A stretch of DNA of 64,000 nucleotides from an uncultured Flavobacteriales bacterium (GTDB lineage: Bacteria > Bacteroidota > Bacteroidia > Flavobacteriales_D > Crocinitomicaceae), in the NCBI GenBank assembly GCA_943789205.1, contig CALSTG010000001.1, positions 1,602,435-1,666,434 on the forward strand, in the 5' to 3' direction. Below are positions 16,805 to 26,563 of this stretch, piece after piece. Made by a program: the position numbers and the translations under genes. Below the pieces are notes generated by a model. It saw only the letters and a program-made list of their open reading frames with translations, did no database searches and was not told the origin of the DNA. How positions within the stretch are numbered: position 1 is the stretch's first letter; every line of letters starts with the position of its first letter.

Positions 16805-18433
16805 ATGTCAAATGCCTTTTATTCAGTACCGGTTGCTATTAATGAACCCGTAAAATCATACGCTCCAGGAAGTATTGAACGTGAAACACTTCTTAAAGAA
16901 TACTCTAGAATGTATAACGGCCACGTTGATGTACCTATGTATATTGGAGACAAGCAGATTTTTACAGATAACAAGAAAAAATTAAGCCCACCTCATGACC
17001 ACGCTCATTCGATAGGAACATCAAATTATGGAACTGAAAAAGAGGTTCGACAGGCTATAGATGCTGCTATGGAGGCGAGAAAAAAATGGGCAAACATGAG
17101 CTGGGAGCATAGAGCTTCAATATTTTTGAAGGCGGCTGATCTTCTTGCAGGACCTTTTCGTGCAAAATTGAATGCAGCAACAATGCTGGCTCAAAGTAAA
17201 AATGTGATGCAGGCTGAAATTGATGCCGCATGTGAATTGATAGATTTTTTCAGATTCAATGTTCAATACATGAGTCAATTATACAAAGAGCAGCCTGAGT
17301 CTCTGCCGGGTATGTGGAACCGCCTTGAGCACAGACCACTTGAAGGTTTTATTTTTGCGCTTACACCTTTTAATTTCACTTCGATTTGTGCAAATTTATG
17401 TGCAGCCCCTGCTATGATGGGTAATGTCGTAATCTGGAAACCTGCTGAAACTCAAATATATTCTGCTCAGGTTATTATGGAGCTCTTTGAAGCAGCTGGG
17501 CTACCGAAAGGCGTTATCAATATGGTGACGGTTAGCGGAAGGGAAATTTCAAATGTTGTTTTTGAAGATAAAAACTTTGCAGGATTACATTTTACAGGAA
17601 GTACAGACGTATTCCGAACTCTATGGAAGGGTATTGGTAATAATATTGAAAAATATAAATCCTACCCTAGGATTGTTGGAGAAACTGGAGGGAAAGATTT
17701 TATTGTGGCCCATAAATCTGCCGTAGCAGCAGAGGTTGCGACGGCAATTTCACGTGGTGCATTTGAGTTTCAAGGTCAAAAATGTTCTGCTGCATCACGG
17801 GCATACATTCCTAATAATCTTTGGCAAGATGTGAAATCTCAGATCATTTCTGATACTAAATCGTTCAAGATGGGAACTCCTGAAGATCCTACAAATTTCA
17901 TCAATGCTGTTATTTCGGAAAAGGCTTTTGATAGTATTGCTTCATATATCGATTATGCTAAAAATGCACCGGAAGCTGAAATTATTGCCGGAGGAAATTA
18001 TGATAAATCTAAAGGTTATTTTGTTGAACCTACTATAATTGTCACTTCAGATCCAAAGTTCAAAACAATGGTTGAAGAGATTTTCGGTCCAGTGATGACT
18101 ATATTTGTTTATGATGAAGATAAGTGGGAAGAAACACTAACCCTTGTCGATGAGACCTCTGAGTATGCATTAACTGGCGCAATATTGTCTGTTGATCGCT
18201 ATGCGGCCGAGTATGCTACTAAAGCACTTGAAAATGCTGCGGGTAACTTCTACATAAACGACAAGCCAACCGGCGCCGTTGTTGGTCAGCAGCCTTTTGG
18301 TGGTGCGCGGGGATCTGGCACGAATGATAAAGCAGGATCTATTTTAAATCTTTTGAGATGGGTGTCGCCAAGAACGATTAAAGAGACCTTTGTTCCAGCT
18401 ACGGATTACAAGTACCCCTTTCTCGAAAAATAG
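16805..18433 (+). CDS. pruA: L-glutamate gamma-semialdehyde (1-pyrroline-5-carboxylate) dehydrogenase
   Basis: 542-residue aldehyde dehydrogenase of the stand-alone P5CDH type. It oxidises glutamate semialdehyde to glutamate with NAD+, completing proline catabolism. The general base is E293 (Val-Gly-Glu-Thr-Gly-Gly-Lys) and the nucleophile is C327 (Gly-Gln-Lys-Cys-Ser-Ala-Ala). The C-terminal Pro-Phe-Gly-Gly-Ala-Arg-Gly-Ser-Gly is also family-typical. Length matches the Bacteroidota and mitochondrial enzymes. A full promoter lies just upstream. Proline dehydrogenase is not in the window, so the pathway partner is elsewhere. Confidence 0.93.
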   Translation: MSNAFYSVPVAINEPVKSYAPGSIERETLLKEYSRMYNGHVDVPMYIGDKQIFTDNKKKLSPPHDHAHSIGTSNYGTEKEVRQAIDAAMEARKKWANMSWEHRASIFLKAADLLAGPFRAKLNAATMLAQSKNVMQAEIDAACELIDFFRFNVQYMSQLYKEQPESLPGMWNRLEHRPLEGFIFALTPFNFTSICANLCAAPAMMGNVVIWKPAETQIYSAQVIMELFEAAGLPKGVINMVTVSGREISNVVFEDKNFAGLHFTGSTDVFRTLWKGIGNNIEKYKSYPRIVGETGGKDFIVAHKSAVAAEVATAISRGAFEFQGQKCSAASRAYIPNNLWQDVKSQIISDTKSFKMGTPEDPTNFINAVISEKAFDSIASYIDYAKNAPEAEIIAGGNYDKSKGYFVEPTIIVTSDPKFKTMVEEIFGPVMTIFVYDEDKWEETLTLVDETSEYALTGAILSVDRYAAEYATKALENAAGNFYINDKPTGAVVGQQPFGGARGSGTNDKAGSILNLLRWVSPRTIKETFVPATDYKYPFLEK

Positions 18434-18478
18434 AATCGTCTCGTATTTCCGCTAAAAAATTATTATTTTGGGTAACCT

Positions 18479-19276
18479 ATGACCCAAACTAAGCTGAGCG
18501 ATGGTACTCCAGTTTTTTGTTTAAGAAAACCAGAAGCCAAAATGTTAGACCACCATGTTGAAGGTTATCTTCAAAATGGAATTAAAATTGAAACAGGAGA
18601 TATTGTTTTTGATGTTGGTGCTAACGTCGGAGTCTTTGGTCTTAGAGCTACTCAAAAAGCCGATGATGTTCAAGCCTATTGCTTTGAGCCTATTCCGGAT
18701 ATTTATGAGGTATTAAAAAAGAATGCCATAACATACGGAAATGGCAAAATACATACCTTTCAAATGGGCGTATCCGATTCATCGTCTAGAGCATCTTTCA
18801 CTTATTTTCCGAATACACCAGCACTTAGTACTTTACATCCAGAAGAATGGGATAAAGATCCTAAAGCATTCTCGAGAGCTGTCAAAGGAACGATGCGAAA
18901 TCCTCCGGAAGGTATGAAATGGATGCGTTTGATACCCCCTTTCCTTTCTGGTGTCATTGCATTCTTTTTAGTCAGAGGTAAAAAACAAGTTGATTGTAAT
19001 TTAGATACCCTTTCATCAATTATTGAAGCTCACAAGGTTTCTAAAATTGATTTATTAAAAATTGATTGTGAAGGCGCTGAATGGTCTGTTTTAAATGGAA
19101 TTAATGACGAGCATTGGCCTCGCATAAAAACGATTGTAATCGAGGTGCATGATATAGACAATCGTTTAGACAAGATTAAGAAATTATTAGGTGAAAAAGG
19201 ATTTAAAAAACTTCATCACGAACGCGAGCTTGGATTAGAGGACTCGGTTATGTTTAACTTATTTGCACTGAGATGA
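18479..19276 (+). CDS. FkbM-family SAM-dependent methyltransferase
   Basis: 265 residues. The SAM-binding motif Asp-Val-Gly-Ala-Asn-Val-Gly is at about 42-48, and Lys-Ile-Asp-Cys-Glu-Gly-Ala-Glu near 197 is the FkbM signature. FkbM enzymes mostly O-methylate sugars or polyketides. A hydrophobic insertion at about 145-165 (Leu-Ile-Pro-Pro-Phe-Leu-Ser-Gly-Val-Ile) is unusual and may contact the membrane. It overlaps the following fatty acid hydroxylase gene by 4 bp, so the two are translationally coupled. The substrate is unknown; the neighbours suggest a lipid, which is inference. Confidence 0.82.
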   Translation: MTQTKLSDGTPVFCLRKPEAKMLDHHVEGYLQNGIKIETGDIVFDVGANVGVFGLRATQKADDVQAYCFEPIPDIYEVLKKNAITYGNGKIHTFQMGVSDSSSRASFTYFPNTPALSTLHPEEWDKDPKAFSRAVKGTMRNPPEGMKWMRLIPPFLSGVIAFFLVRGKKQVDCNLDTLSSIIEAHKVSKIDLLKIDCEGAEWSVLNGINDEHWPRIKTIVIEVHDIDNRLDKIKKLLGEKGFKKLHHERELGLEDSVMFNLFALR

Positions 19277-19968
19277 CAAGAGAATGGGTCGCAATCGGAA
19301 CGGTTTTGGTGCTATTAGCATCTAATTTTTTTGGTTTAATTTATAGTATCCTGGTATTAAAAACGAAAATTTTCAAATCATTTAGAATCCAAACTAAAAG
19401 CTATGAAACTGCTGTTTTTGTTAAAAGAATGCCTTTGTTTATTTTTAATTTCTTAATTCTTTTGAGTGTTGCTGGATTTGGATCATATCTATTATATGAA
19501 AGTCTTGAAACAGACATGCAGCCTTTTTGGTTAATTGGATTGCAGATACTTTTTGCTTTTATTATTGATGATGTTTGGTTTTATTTTTTTCATAGGTGGT
19601 TACATGAAAATAAGTATATGCTGAAGAATGTTCATTCTATACATCATAGAGCAACCACACCATTCCCATTGGAATACCTTTATGCCCATCCATTGGAGTG
19701 GATGCTCGGCATGATTGGTGTAGTTATTGCTTTCGCATTAATTCTATTAGTAATGCCAATAAGTGTATATGCCTTATGGGGATTTGGATTACTGAGAAAC
19801 CTTCATGAAATTCACATCCACTCAGATCTAGAGCTTCCAATTCTCAGTAAGCTCCCATTTTTAAGTAAAACAAAGCATCATGATGATCATCACTCTAAAT
19901 TGACAGGTAATTATGCTTCAACTTTCAATTGGATGGACAAAATTTTTAAATCAACATTTAAAGAATGA
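19273..19968 (+). CDS. Sterol desaturase / fatty acid hydroxylase superfamily protein
   Basis: 231-residue integral membrane di-iron enzyme. The histidine clusters expected for the superfamily are present: HRWLHE at 107-112, HSIHH at 121-125, HEIHIH at 178-183 and HHDDHH at 202-207. Hydrophobic helices occupy about 7-30, 54-75, 86-104 and 143-168. Members hydroxylate or desaturate sterols, fatty acids or carotenoids. It overlaps both neighbours by 4 bp (FkbM methyltransferase upstream, DUF2141 downstream), so all three form one operon. Which lipid is modified cannot be read from the sequence. Confidence 0.85.
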   Translation: MTREWVAIGTVLVLLASNFFGLIYSILVLKTKIFKSFRIQTKSYETAVFVKRMPLFIFNFLILLSVAGFGSYLLYESLETDMQPFWLIGLQILFAFIIDDVWFYFFHRWLHENKYMLKNVHSIHHRATTPFPLEYLYAHPLEWMLGMIGVVIAFALILLVMPISVYALWGFGLLRNLHEIHIHSDLELPILSKLPFLSKTKHHDDHHSKLTGNYASTFNWMDKIFKSTFKE

Positions 19969-20387
19969 AACAAATATTATTTTTTGTTTACTTTTTCTTT
20001 ATGAGTTTGCTTCACGCACAAACCCATAATGATTTAACTGTTCGAGTAACAAATTTGAATAACAATAAGGGGGTCGTGCAGCTTGGTCTCTACAATGTGG
20101 CCTCTAAATTTCCAAAAGTGGGAAAGACCTATAAAATGGTTAGGTTAAAAACAAAAGGTTCACAAGGGGTATACACCTTTAAAGATTTACCTCAAGGTCG
20201 ATACGCATTGGCAATTTATCACGATGAGAACGCAAATAGAAATTGTGATACTAACTTTTTTGGTATACCAACGGAGGCATATGCGTTTTCGAATAATGTT
20301 AGGCCTAGATTTTCTGCGCCTAGCTTCCAATCTTGTTCGTTTTGGTTAAGTCATGATAAAGAAGTGAAAATCAGAATGGTTTATTAA
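19965..20387 (+). CDS. DUF2141 secreted protein
   Basis: 140 residues with an N-terminal signal peptide (Phe/Leu-rich, cleavage after Leu-His-Ala-Gln). The mature part is a small Ig-like beta-sandwich of the DUF2141 family, with the characteristic Gly-x-Val-Gln-Leu-Gly-Leu-Tyr near residue 40, Leu-Pro-Gln-Gly-Arg-Tyr-Ala near 84 and His-Asp-Glu-Asn-Ala-Asn near 97 (a likely metal or ligand loop). Function is unknown. It closes the three-gene operon with a 4-bp overlap. The 3' end overlaps the restored coaE by 17 bp. Confidence 0.8.
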   Translation: MKQILFFVYFFFMSLLHAQTHNDLTVRVTNLNNNKGVVQLGLYNVASKFPKVGKTYKMVRLKTKGSQGVYTFKDLPQGRYALAIYHDENANRNCDTNFFGIPTEAYAFSNNVRPRFSAPSFQSCSFWLSHDKEVKIRMVY

Positions 20388-20959
20388 TCTTTGTGATAAT
20401 TAAATCAATTTGGTCCTGGATGGATAATATGCCGTCATTACAAATGTGGAAAGGTGTAAGCTTTTTCTTTCTTGTTATCTGACCATTGTGCATTGATCTT
20501 GCGCTGTATATTTTCTAGACTTAGTCCATCTCTTTTTTGAATTCTTTCAATGCGAAGATCTTTTGGTGCATAAACCAATATTAAGGCATCGTAAAATTTT
20601 TGCCCACCTGTCTCAAAAAGAATTGCAGCCTCATTAAAGATAAGTTTTGAGCTTGTATGTTGATTTTTCCATTCTTCAAAATCATTTCTAACTGCGGGAT
20701 GCACAATCTCATTTACTTTTTTCCGAAGTGTATTATCATTAAAAATCCTTGATGAAACATAAGTTTTATTCAGTTTTTGATTTGAATATGCCTTAGGTCC
20801 TAAAAGTGAAATTAGTGCATTCTTAACATTATGATTTGTATCCATAATGTTTTTAGCCCTATTGTCGGCGTAATAAACAGGATAGCCTCTTTCTTCTATA
20901 AGCGCGCAAACGTAGCTTTTTCCACTGCCTATTCCTCCTGTTACACCAATTGTTTTCAT
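20371..20959 (-). CDS. coaE: Dephospho-CoA kinase; frameshifted near its C-terminus as written
   Basis: Phosphorylates the 3'-OH of dephospho-CoA, the last step of CoA synthesis. The P-loop GGIGSGKS is at residues 8-15 and the Ala-Asp-Asn-Arg-Ala substrate loop follows. As written the frame stops at 20438 after 173 residues, right after the conserved Lys-Ile-Asn-Ala-Gln-Trp-Ser-Asp. Removing one base near 20455 restores a tail containing Cys-Asn-Asp-Gly-Ile-Leu-Ser-Ile, and the protein becomes 195 residues, the family norm. As CoA synthesis is essential, a sequence error is likelier than a real mutation. Confidence 0.88.
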
Positions 20960-21031
20960 CTTCTCAAATTTAGGATTTTTTGGCGATCCTATCTTTTCTA
21001 TTTTTTACCTCAATTGTTGTAAATTCGCGAA

Positions 21032-21763
21032 ATGCAAAAGAAAGAATGGTTTGCTGAATGGTTTGATACAACATATTATCATATTCTTTACAAGAGTAGA
21101 GACAATCATGAAGCAAGAGTATTTATTAAGTCATTGGTGGGCCTCCTTCAATTACCAGAGGCTTCTTCAGTATTAGATTTAGCTTGCGGTAAAGGGAGAC
21201 ATTCGATAACTTTAAATGAATTCGGCTATAAAGTTCTTGGTGTGGATCTTTCTGCACAGAGTATCGCCCATGCAAATCAGTTCTCAAATTCTTCACTATC
21301 ATTTGCAGTTCAAGATATGAGAGAACCCATTCAATCGAAGAGATTTGATGCAGTTTTTAATCTTTTTACAAGTTTTGGTTATTTCTCGTCAAAACATGAA
21401 AATGAAAAGGTATGTCAAGCGATCGCTCAAATGCTCAATGCGGGTGGTAAATTGGTTATTGATTTTATGAATTCGCAAAAGGTTATTCAGAATTTAGTCC
21501 CTTCAGAATTAAAAAAGGTACAAGATATAGAGTTCGATATTAAACGAATATATTCAGGAACACATATCATTAAACAAATTTCTTTTCAAGACAAAGGACA
21601 GAAATTTGAATTTCAAGAACAAGTTCAGGCTATTGATTTATCAATGTTTAAGGAGCTTTTAGCACCTTATTTTACCATTGATTCTGTTTTTGGGTCCTTT
21701 GAATTGAACGAATATATTGCATCGGAATCAGATCGATTGATTATTATTGCAACGCGAAAATAA
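21032..21763 (+). CDS. Class I SAM-dependent methyltransferase
   Basis: 243 residues with a standard Rossmann methyltransferase core: motif I Leu-Asp-Leu-Ala-Cys-Gly-Lys-Gly-Arg-His near residues 48-57, an acidic Gly-Val-Asp-Leu-Ser near 70, and Asp-Ala-Val-Phe-Asn-Leu-Phe-Thr-Ser-Phe-Gly-Tyr near 105. This resembles a broadly conserved Bacteroidota family of small-molecule methyltransferases with unknown substrate. Its stop overlaps the ATG of the following ZIP transporter gene in a TAATG junction, so the two are coupled. It lies divergent from coaE with a 72-bp gap. Confidence 0.78.
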   Translation: MQKKEWFAEWFDTTYYHILYKSRDNHEARVFIKSLVGLLQLPEASSVLDLACGKGRHSITLNEFGYKVLGVDLSAQSIAHANQFSNSSLSFAVQDMREPIQSKRFDAVFNLFTSFGYFSSKHENEKVCQAIAQMLNAGGKLVIDFMNSQKVIQNLVPSELKKVQDIEFDIKRIYSGTHIIKQISFQDKGQKFEFQEQVQAIDLSMFKELLAPYFTIDSVFGSFELNEYIASESDRLIIIATRK

Positions 21764-22488
21764 TGAGTTTTTTAATCATACAAGTTTCCTTAATATTATC
21801 TGTCTTGCTCGGGGGCTTGATGGTTACTTATTTAAAATCTCAGCAAAAAGCACAGACCATAAAACTGACACTTGCATTTAGTGGTGGTTTTTTATTGGCA
21901 ATAATTTTTCAGCATTTACTTCCCGATTTATACCAACACGATTTTCATCAAGCTGGAATATACATCTTGATTGGGTTTTTGGTTCAATTAATCCTTGAGT
22001 ATTTTTCAGGTGGAATTGAACATGGTCATACGCATTCTTTGGCGGGGAACAGGGTGCCTATGACATTATTTGTTGCTTTATCGATACATTCTGTCATAGA
22101 GGGATTTCCTTTAGGTAATTCACATGGAGGACACTTTGCCCACGAAGGGCACAATCACGAATCCTTGTTTTGGGGAATTGTTTTTCATCAAATTCCTGTT
22201 TCAATAGCATTGATGTCTTTATTTGTCAATTCAACCATGGGTTTATTCAAGTCTTGGGTGTTTTTGATAACTTTTGCCTTGACAACGCCTTTAGGAGCAG
22301 TAATGGGCACACAGGTCAATCTAGAAGATTTAGGTCTGAATGTCCATGTGATTTTAGCAGTAGTTGTTGGTATGTTTCTTCATATATCTACAACAATTAT
22401 CTTTGAAACATCAGAGAACCATCGAGTAAATTTATTGAAGTTAATTTGCATTCTTTTGGGAGCAGGCTTAGCTATGTTGTTATCCTAG
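21763..22488 (+). CDS. ZIP-family divalent metal transporter
   Basis: 241 residues with about seven to eight hydrophobic helices. Helix IV carries His-Ser-Val-Ile-Glu-Gly-Phe (near 108-114) and helix V carries His-Gln-Ile-Pro (near 146-149), the paired metal-site motifs of ZIP transporters. Histidine-rich loops (His-Gly-His-Thr-His near 87 and Gly-Gly-His-Phe-Ala-His-Glu-Gly-His-Asn-His near 120) are typical metal-binding loops. It would import Zn2+ or Fe2+ across the inner membrane; the metal cannot be told from sequence. It begins in a TAATG junction with the upstream methyltransferase gene. Confidence 0.87.
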   Translation: MSFLIIQVSLILSVLLGGLMVTYLKSQQKAQTIKLTLAFSGGFLLAIIFQHLLPDLYQHDFHQAGIYILIGFLVQLILEYFSGGIEHGHTHSLAGNRVPMTLFVALSIHSVIEGFPLGNSHGGHFAHEGHNHESLFWGIVFHQIPVSIALMSLFVNSTMGLFKSWVFLITFALTTPLGAVMGTQVNLEDLGLNVHVILAVVVGMFLHISTTIIFETSENHRVNLLKLICILLGAGLAMLLS

Positions 22489-22536
22489 ATTAGCTTATTT
22501 CTTTTTATATTACAAGTGATTAAACAAACTTTTACG

Positions 22537-24023
22537 ATGACATCTTCTTTATTAAACCTCTTTTTATATAATTCTGATCTGATACTGGCATTCGGTTCAG
22601 TGACAATATCTGTTATAATTTATTTTCTATTGTTGCCTTTAATTCAATCACTCATTTTATATGATAAGAAAAAGTGGTTGGAGAAGCAATTCTCTAGTTT
22701 GGCGCAAGACCAAATTTCTTCAGATGATTTGAAACAACATTTACTTTCAGCTGCGGAACCTGAGCATGCTTACCCCATTTATAAATACTTAAAATTTTCT
22801 TTTGCTACATTTGGTATTCTGTGCTTTTTCGGGGGTATTTTGCTATTAATTTGGCCTGATCAGTTTACTTCTGATACTTATGACAAATTAGTTTTTCTGC
22901 CCTTGTTAATAGGTTTGGCCGTATATTTTGTTTGTCAAACGGTCTATGAACACCATGGTCTTTGGCGTGAGATTTCAGCTTTATTTCTTTATGTAGGAGC
23001 TTCCGCAACACTTCTGATGGCATATGAAAACTTTGATTTGGTCGATTGGTTCAGAATGGATTTTCTTTGTTTTGGAATCTTGGTATTGGGCTTGTTTCTT
23101 GTACATTATCTTAATTCGATAATCGCCTCGTATATTTATTTGATTTTTATTGCTGTGTTTTCATTTTTTTTATCAATTGTAATAGAAGACAATTGGCTCT
23201 CATTTATGCCTCAAGTGTTATGGGTTTTTATGGGCTTGATTCTATATTATTGGCTTCCAAAGTTAAAGGTTGCTAAGGATATTGGTCCTCGAGAGTCCAT
23301 CTTCGGTATTTTATGTATTGTAGCTATTTTGTCACTAGCTATGTTTCAATTGTCTGGCTCAAGTGGCCTTGTATATACCTATAATAGCGGTTGTCTTTCC
23401 GGGCTTATATCTCTTTTCAAGAGCTTACTTTTCAAAGTCATCGTCTATTTTTGGCAGGCCTGTAGAGATTTTATCAATTTTATTTATTGTTGCTCTTGGT
23501 TTCCTTTTCTCTAATGATGAAATATTTACCATTGGTCAAGATTCTATTGCCTTATTCGAGGGCTATTCTTTTGCTAAACAGATATCCTATTTCATTTTAG
23601 TAGGCTTGGTTCTTAGCACGTTTTATTTATTCAGTGAAGAAATCGAAGTAAATGAAGTTTCAGTGAATCATAAACTATTATGGTTTCCTTTATTTGTATT
23701 CCTCGTAGCTTACATCATGCCTGTTTCTATTGGCGCATATCTTGTATGGTTTTACTTACTTTGGCTGGGTTATGACTATGTACAGTTCTGCGCTTAAATC
23801 TCATTCCGAACTAGGTCTATTTCTTGGGATTTCCATACTTAACGGTGCATTCTTTTTCCGATTCTTTGATTTCTTTGGAGAGGATATGGTTGGTGATGAA
23901 ACGGTTTCAGGTATTTCTTTAATCTTTTGGGGAGTCCTATACATTGGTTTGGTTGTATATCTGCGAGAGCGATGGATGGTTACTGGTCCGTATAGAGGAG
24001 GAGAATACAACGGACGCAGGTGA
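22537..24023 (+). CDS. Multi-spanning membrane protein (DUF2157/DUF4401-like); frameshifted twice as written
   Basis: Three consecutive reading frames together give about 494 residues once one extra base is removed near 23361 and one near 23786. The ATG at 22537 follows an in-frame GTG at 22516. A first hydrophobic helix leads into a charged linker (about 45-80), then at least ten further transmembrane helices. The last part has Phe-Arg-Phe-Phe-Asp-Phe-Phe followed by a helix and a basic tail ending Gly-Gly-Glu-Tyr, which recalls DUF2157/DUF4401 proteins. Function is unknown. Family assignment is tentative; the joined gene itself is well supported because the hydrophobic pattern continues across both junctions. 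Confidence 0.65.
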
Positions 24024-24048
24024 GATATTGTAAATAACCCTTCATTTT

Positions 24049-24078
24049 CTATTTACAGAGCTTCAAATAGTTTTTTTT
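24049..24078 (+). terminator. Possible weak intrinsic terminator after the membrane-protein gene
   Basis: CTATTT (24049-24054) pairs with AAATAG (24065-24070) around a 10-nt loop and is followed by eight T residues. The stem is all but AT-only, so its strength is doubtful. Confidence 0.35.
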
Positions 24079-24187
24079 AAAATATCAGCTTAGAATTACT
24101 ACTATTTCTAAATTTTATTTGAACCAAAATAGAATTGGGCTCGTTATATCACTAACTTTAATTAGTGCGTTACTCATAAAAGATATA

Positions 24188-25274
24188 ATGAAAGAGGCTC
24201 TTGTAAATAGAATAAAAAATCAAGAAGGTGTTTTTGTGATCGCTGGTCCATGCAGCGCTGAAACAGAGACGCAGGTATCATCGATAACGCAGAGACATAG
24301 TAGCTACCCAAAAAGTAAATATGTTGCGTGCAGGTATTTGGAAGCCGCGAACGCATCCGAACAGTTTTGAAGGTCTTGGTGAAGAGGCTCTACCATGGTT
24401 GGTAGGTGCTGGAAAAAGATTAAATACTCCAACGTGCACGGAGGTGGCAAATAAGTCACACGTTGAGGCCGCGCTTAAGGCAGGTGTGGATGCTTTATGG
24501 ATTGGTGCAAGAACCACTGTGAATCCTTTCGCAGTGCAAGAGATCGCTGATGCTGTAAAAGGAACCACAACACCTATCTTAATAAAGAACCCGATAAATC
24601 CTGATTTAGAATTATGGCTTGGTGCATTTGAACGTTTCAACAATGCTGGACTTGAAGATTTAATTGCAATACACAGAGGTTTTTCAATTTATAATCATGT
24701 GAAATATCGAAATGTCCCGAGTTGGGAAATACCAATTGCTTTTAAAGAAAAACGCTCAGATGTGCCTATGATTTGTGACCCGAGTCATATTACTGGTAAT
24801 CGACAGCTACTTATGGAGGTAAGTCAATATGCTTTAGATTTGAATTTTGATGGTTTGATGATAGAGACGCATCCCAATCCTGATGATGCATGGTCAGATG
24901 CTCAACAACAGATAAATGCGAAAGAACTCAATGAGCTGCTGAAGAAGTTAATATTGCGTCAACCTGATTTTTCGCAAGATGTTGCCGCAATGATTGATGA
25001 AATTCGAGCTAAAGTATCTGTTTTAGATGATGAACTTTTTAATTTGTTAAGCGATCGAATGCAATTGAGTGAGGAGGTTGGAATTTTAAAACGAGAAAAC
25101 AATATAACGATCTTACAGCAACAGCATTGGAGTAGGTTAATATCTAAACGATTGAATCAAAGTGAAAATTATCATTTGACACCTCAGTTTGTTCGCACTT
25201 TGATGGATGCAATACATCAAGAGTCTATTCGCCATCAAACCCGAATTATGAATCCCAAGACAAGTAAATCGTAA
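24188..25274 (+). CDS. Bifunctional 3-deoxy-7-phosphoheptulonate synthase / chorismate mutase; frameshifted as written
   Basis: Fusion typical of Bacteroidota: N-terminal DAHP synthase (first shikimate step, from PEP and erythrose 4-phosphate) and C-terminal chorismate mutase (towards prephenate). The ATG at 24188 begins just before the conserved Ile-Ala-Gly-Pro-Cys-Ser-Ala-Glu motif. One extra base near 24291 splits the frame; removal joins it to Val-Asn-Met-Leu-Arg-Ala-Gly-Ile-Trp-Lys-Pro-Arg-Thr. Further marks are Asp-Pro-Ser-His (near 196) and a helical mutase domain (about 275-361). The restored length is 361. It is followed by aroA in a TAATG junction, making a small aromatic amino acid operon. 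Confidence 0.88.
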
Positions 25275-26534
25275 TGATTCAACATATTTTACCTGGACAA
25301 AGATTGGGCGTCATTAATGTACCTGCCTCAAAGAGTGATGCACAACGTGCCATTTTAGTTGCAGCGCTTGTTCCTGATATCTCAAGGGTATACAATTATG
25401 GTTCCAGTGATGATGTAAAAGCTATGATTTCATGTATTCAAGAGCTCGGTGCTCATTGTTCCTTAGGTGAGGAGTTTATAGAAATTCAAGGTGTAAATAT
25501 ATTCCCAGAGAAGGTTTGTTTCAATTGTGGAGAGAGTGGGTTAACATTTCGATTGCTTGCTGCGTTATCAATGGTATTGAAGGGGGATTTTGAATTAAAT
25601 GGTCGAGATTCCTTGTCGAGCAGAGATCATAGCTTTATTGAAGCTTTTGGAATGGGACGAAATATTCAGATTCACTCGAATAATGGACATATACCTTATA
25701 GAATTCAAGGTAGAATTGAGGATGAAATTTATACAATTGATGCGGGTATTACTTCTCAGTTTTTATCTGGTTTGCTCATTGCGCTGCCTCTTCAAGGGAG
25801 ACAAATAAAAATTTTTGCAGATAAAATAACAAGTCATCCTTATTTGTTAATGACCTTAAAAACAGTTGCGGAATTTGGTGTAAATATAGATTTTGATGGT
25901 ATTGGTAAATTTAAAATCCCGGCGGTTCCTAAGTATAAGAGAACTGATTATTTTGTAGAGGGTGATTGGAGTGCAGCTAGTTACTGGATTGTAGCTTGTC
26001 TTTTAGGGCATGAAATAACAATAAACGGACTGTCTCATGTTTCTTTTCAGGCAGATAGAAGTTTCACAGAACTATTATTGACTTTGGGCATTGAATATAG
26101 TTTGAACTGATGGTTACTTTTCACCCCCTAAAGCGCCCTTATTAGGTTTTGATTTTGACGCTACTCAATGTCCAGATTTATTTCCCGCATTAACTGCTCT
26201 TGCCGTAAATTGCAAAGGTACATCGAGGATTAGAGGAGTCCATAGATTGATTAATAAAGAAACAGACCGATCCAAAGCACTTGTTTCAGAATTTAAAAAG
26301 CTTGGTGCAAAGATTTACATTGAGGATGATGTGCTTTGGATTAAAAGCTGCGATCTCAAAGGTGGTGTAACAGTTGATTCTCATGGAGATCATAGAATTG
26401 CCATGTGCTTAGCTATAGCAGCGCTGAATCTGGATGAAGAGTTGATTATTAATGAGGCGGATGTCGTATCTAAAAGCTATCCCATGTTTTGGCGGGATTT
26501 GAATAATTTGAAACGCAAAAAAAAAGGGGCCTAA
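25274..26534 (+). CDS. aroA: 3-phosphoshikimate 1-carboxyvinyltransferase (EPSP synthase); frameshifted as written
   Basis: Transfers the enolpyruvyl group of PEP to shikimate 3-phosphate. The N-terminal Pro-Ala-Ser-Lys-Ser-Asp-Ala-Gln-Arg-Ala matches the substrate-binding SKS motif, and Asn-Cys-Gly-Glu-Ser-Gly-Leu-Thr-Phe-Arg corresponds to the usual NAGTAMR loop in its Bacteroidota form. Gly-Asp-Trp-Ser-Ala-Ala-Ser-Tyr-Trp is also typical. As written the frame ends in a stop at 26108-26110; taking out one base at about 26107 continues into Asp-Gly-Tyr-Phe and then Asp-Leu-Phe-Pro-Ala, Lys-Glu-Thr-Asp-Arg and Asp-His-Arg-Ile-Ala-Met. The restored length is 419, normal for AroA. The stop codon lies in the loop of a terminator. 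Confidence 0.9.
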
Positions 26535-26551
26535 GCCCCAATTTTCAATTT
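26517..26551. terminator. Bidirectional intrinsic terminator between aroA and the DUF3127 gene
   Basis: GGGGC (26526-26530) and GCCCC (26535-26539) form a five-pair GC stem around CTAA. An A-tract lies on the left and a T-rich run on the right, so it can act in both directions. The aroA TAA (26532-26534) is in the loop. Confidence 0.75.
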
Positions 26552-26563
26552 TATTTCTGAACC

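Noticed and set aside
23355-26110. Programmed +1 frameshifting in the membrane-protein, DAHP synthase and aroA genes
   Set aside because: The junctions share no slippery heptamer, stop context or downstream structure, and unrelated genes (coaE, radA) show the same fault. Sequence error fits better.
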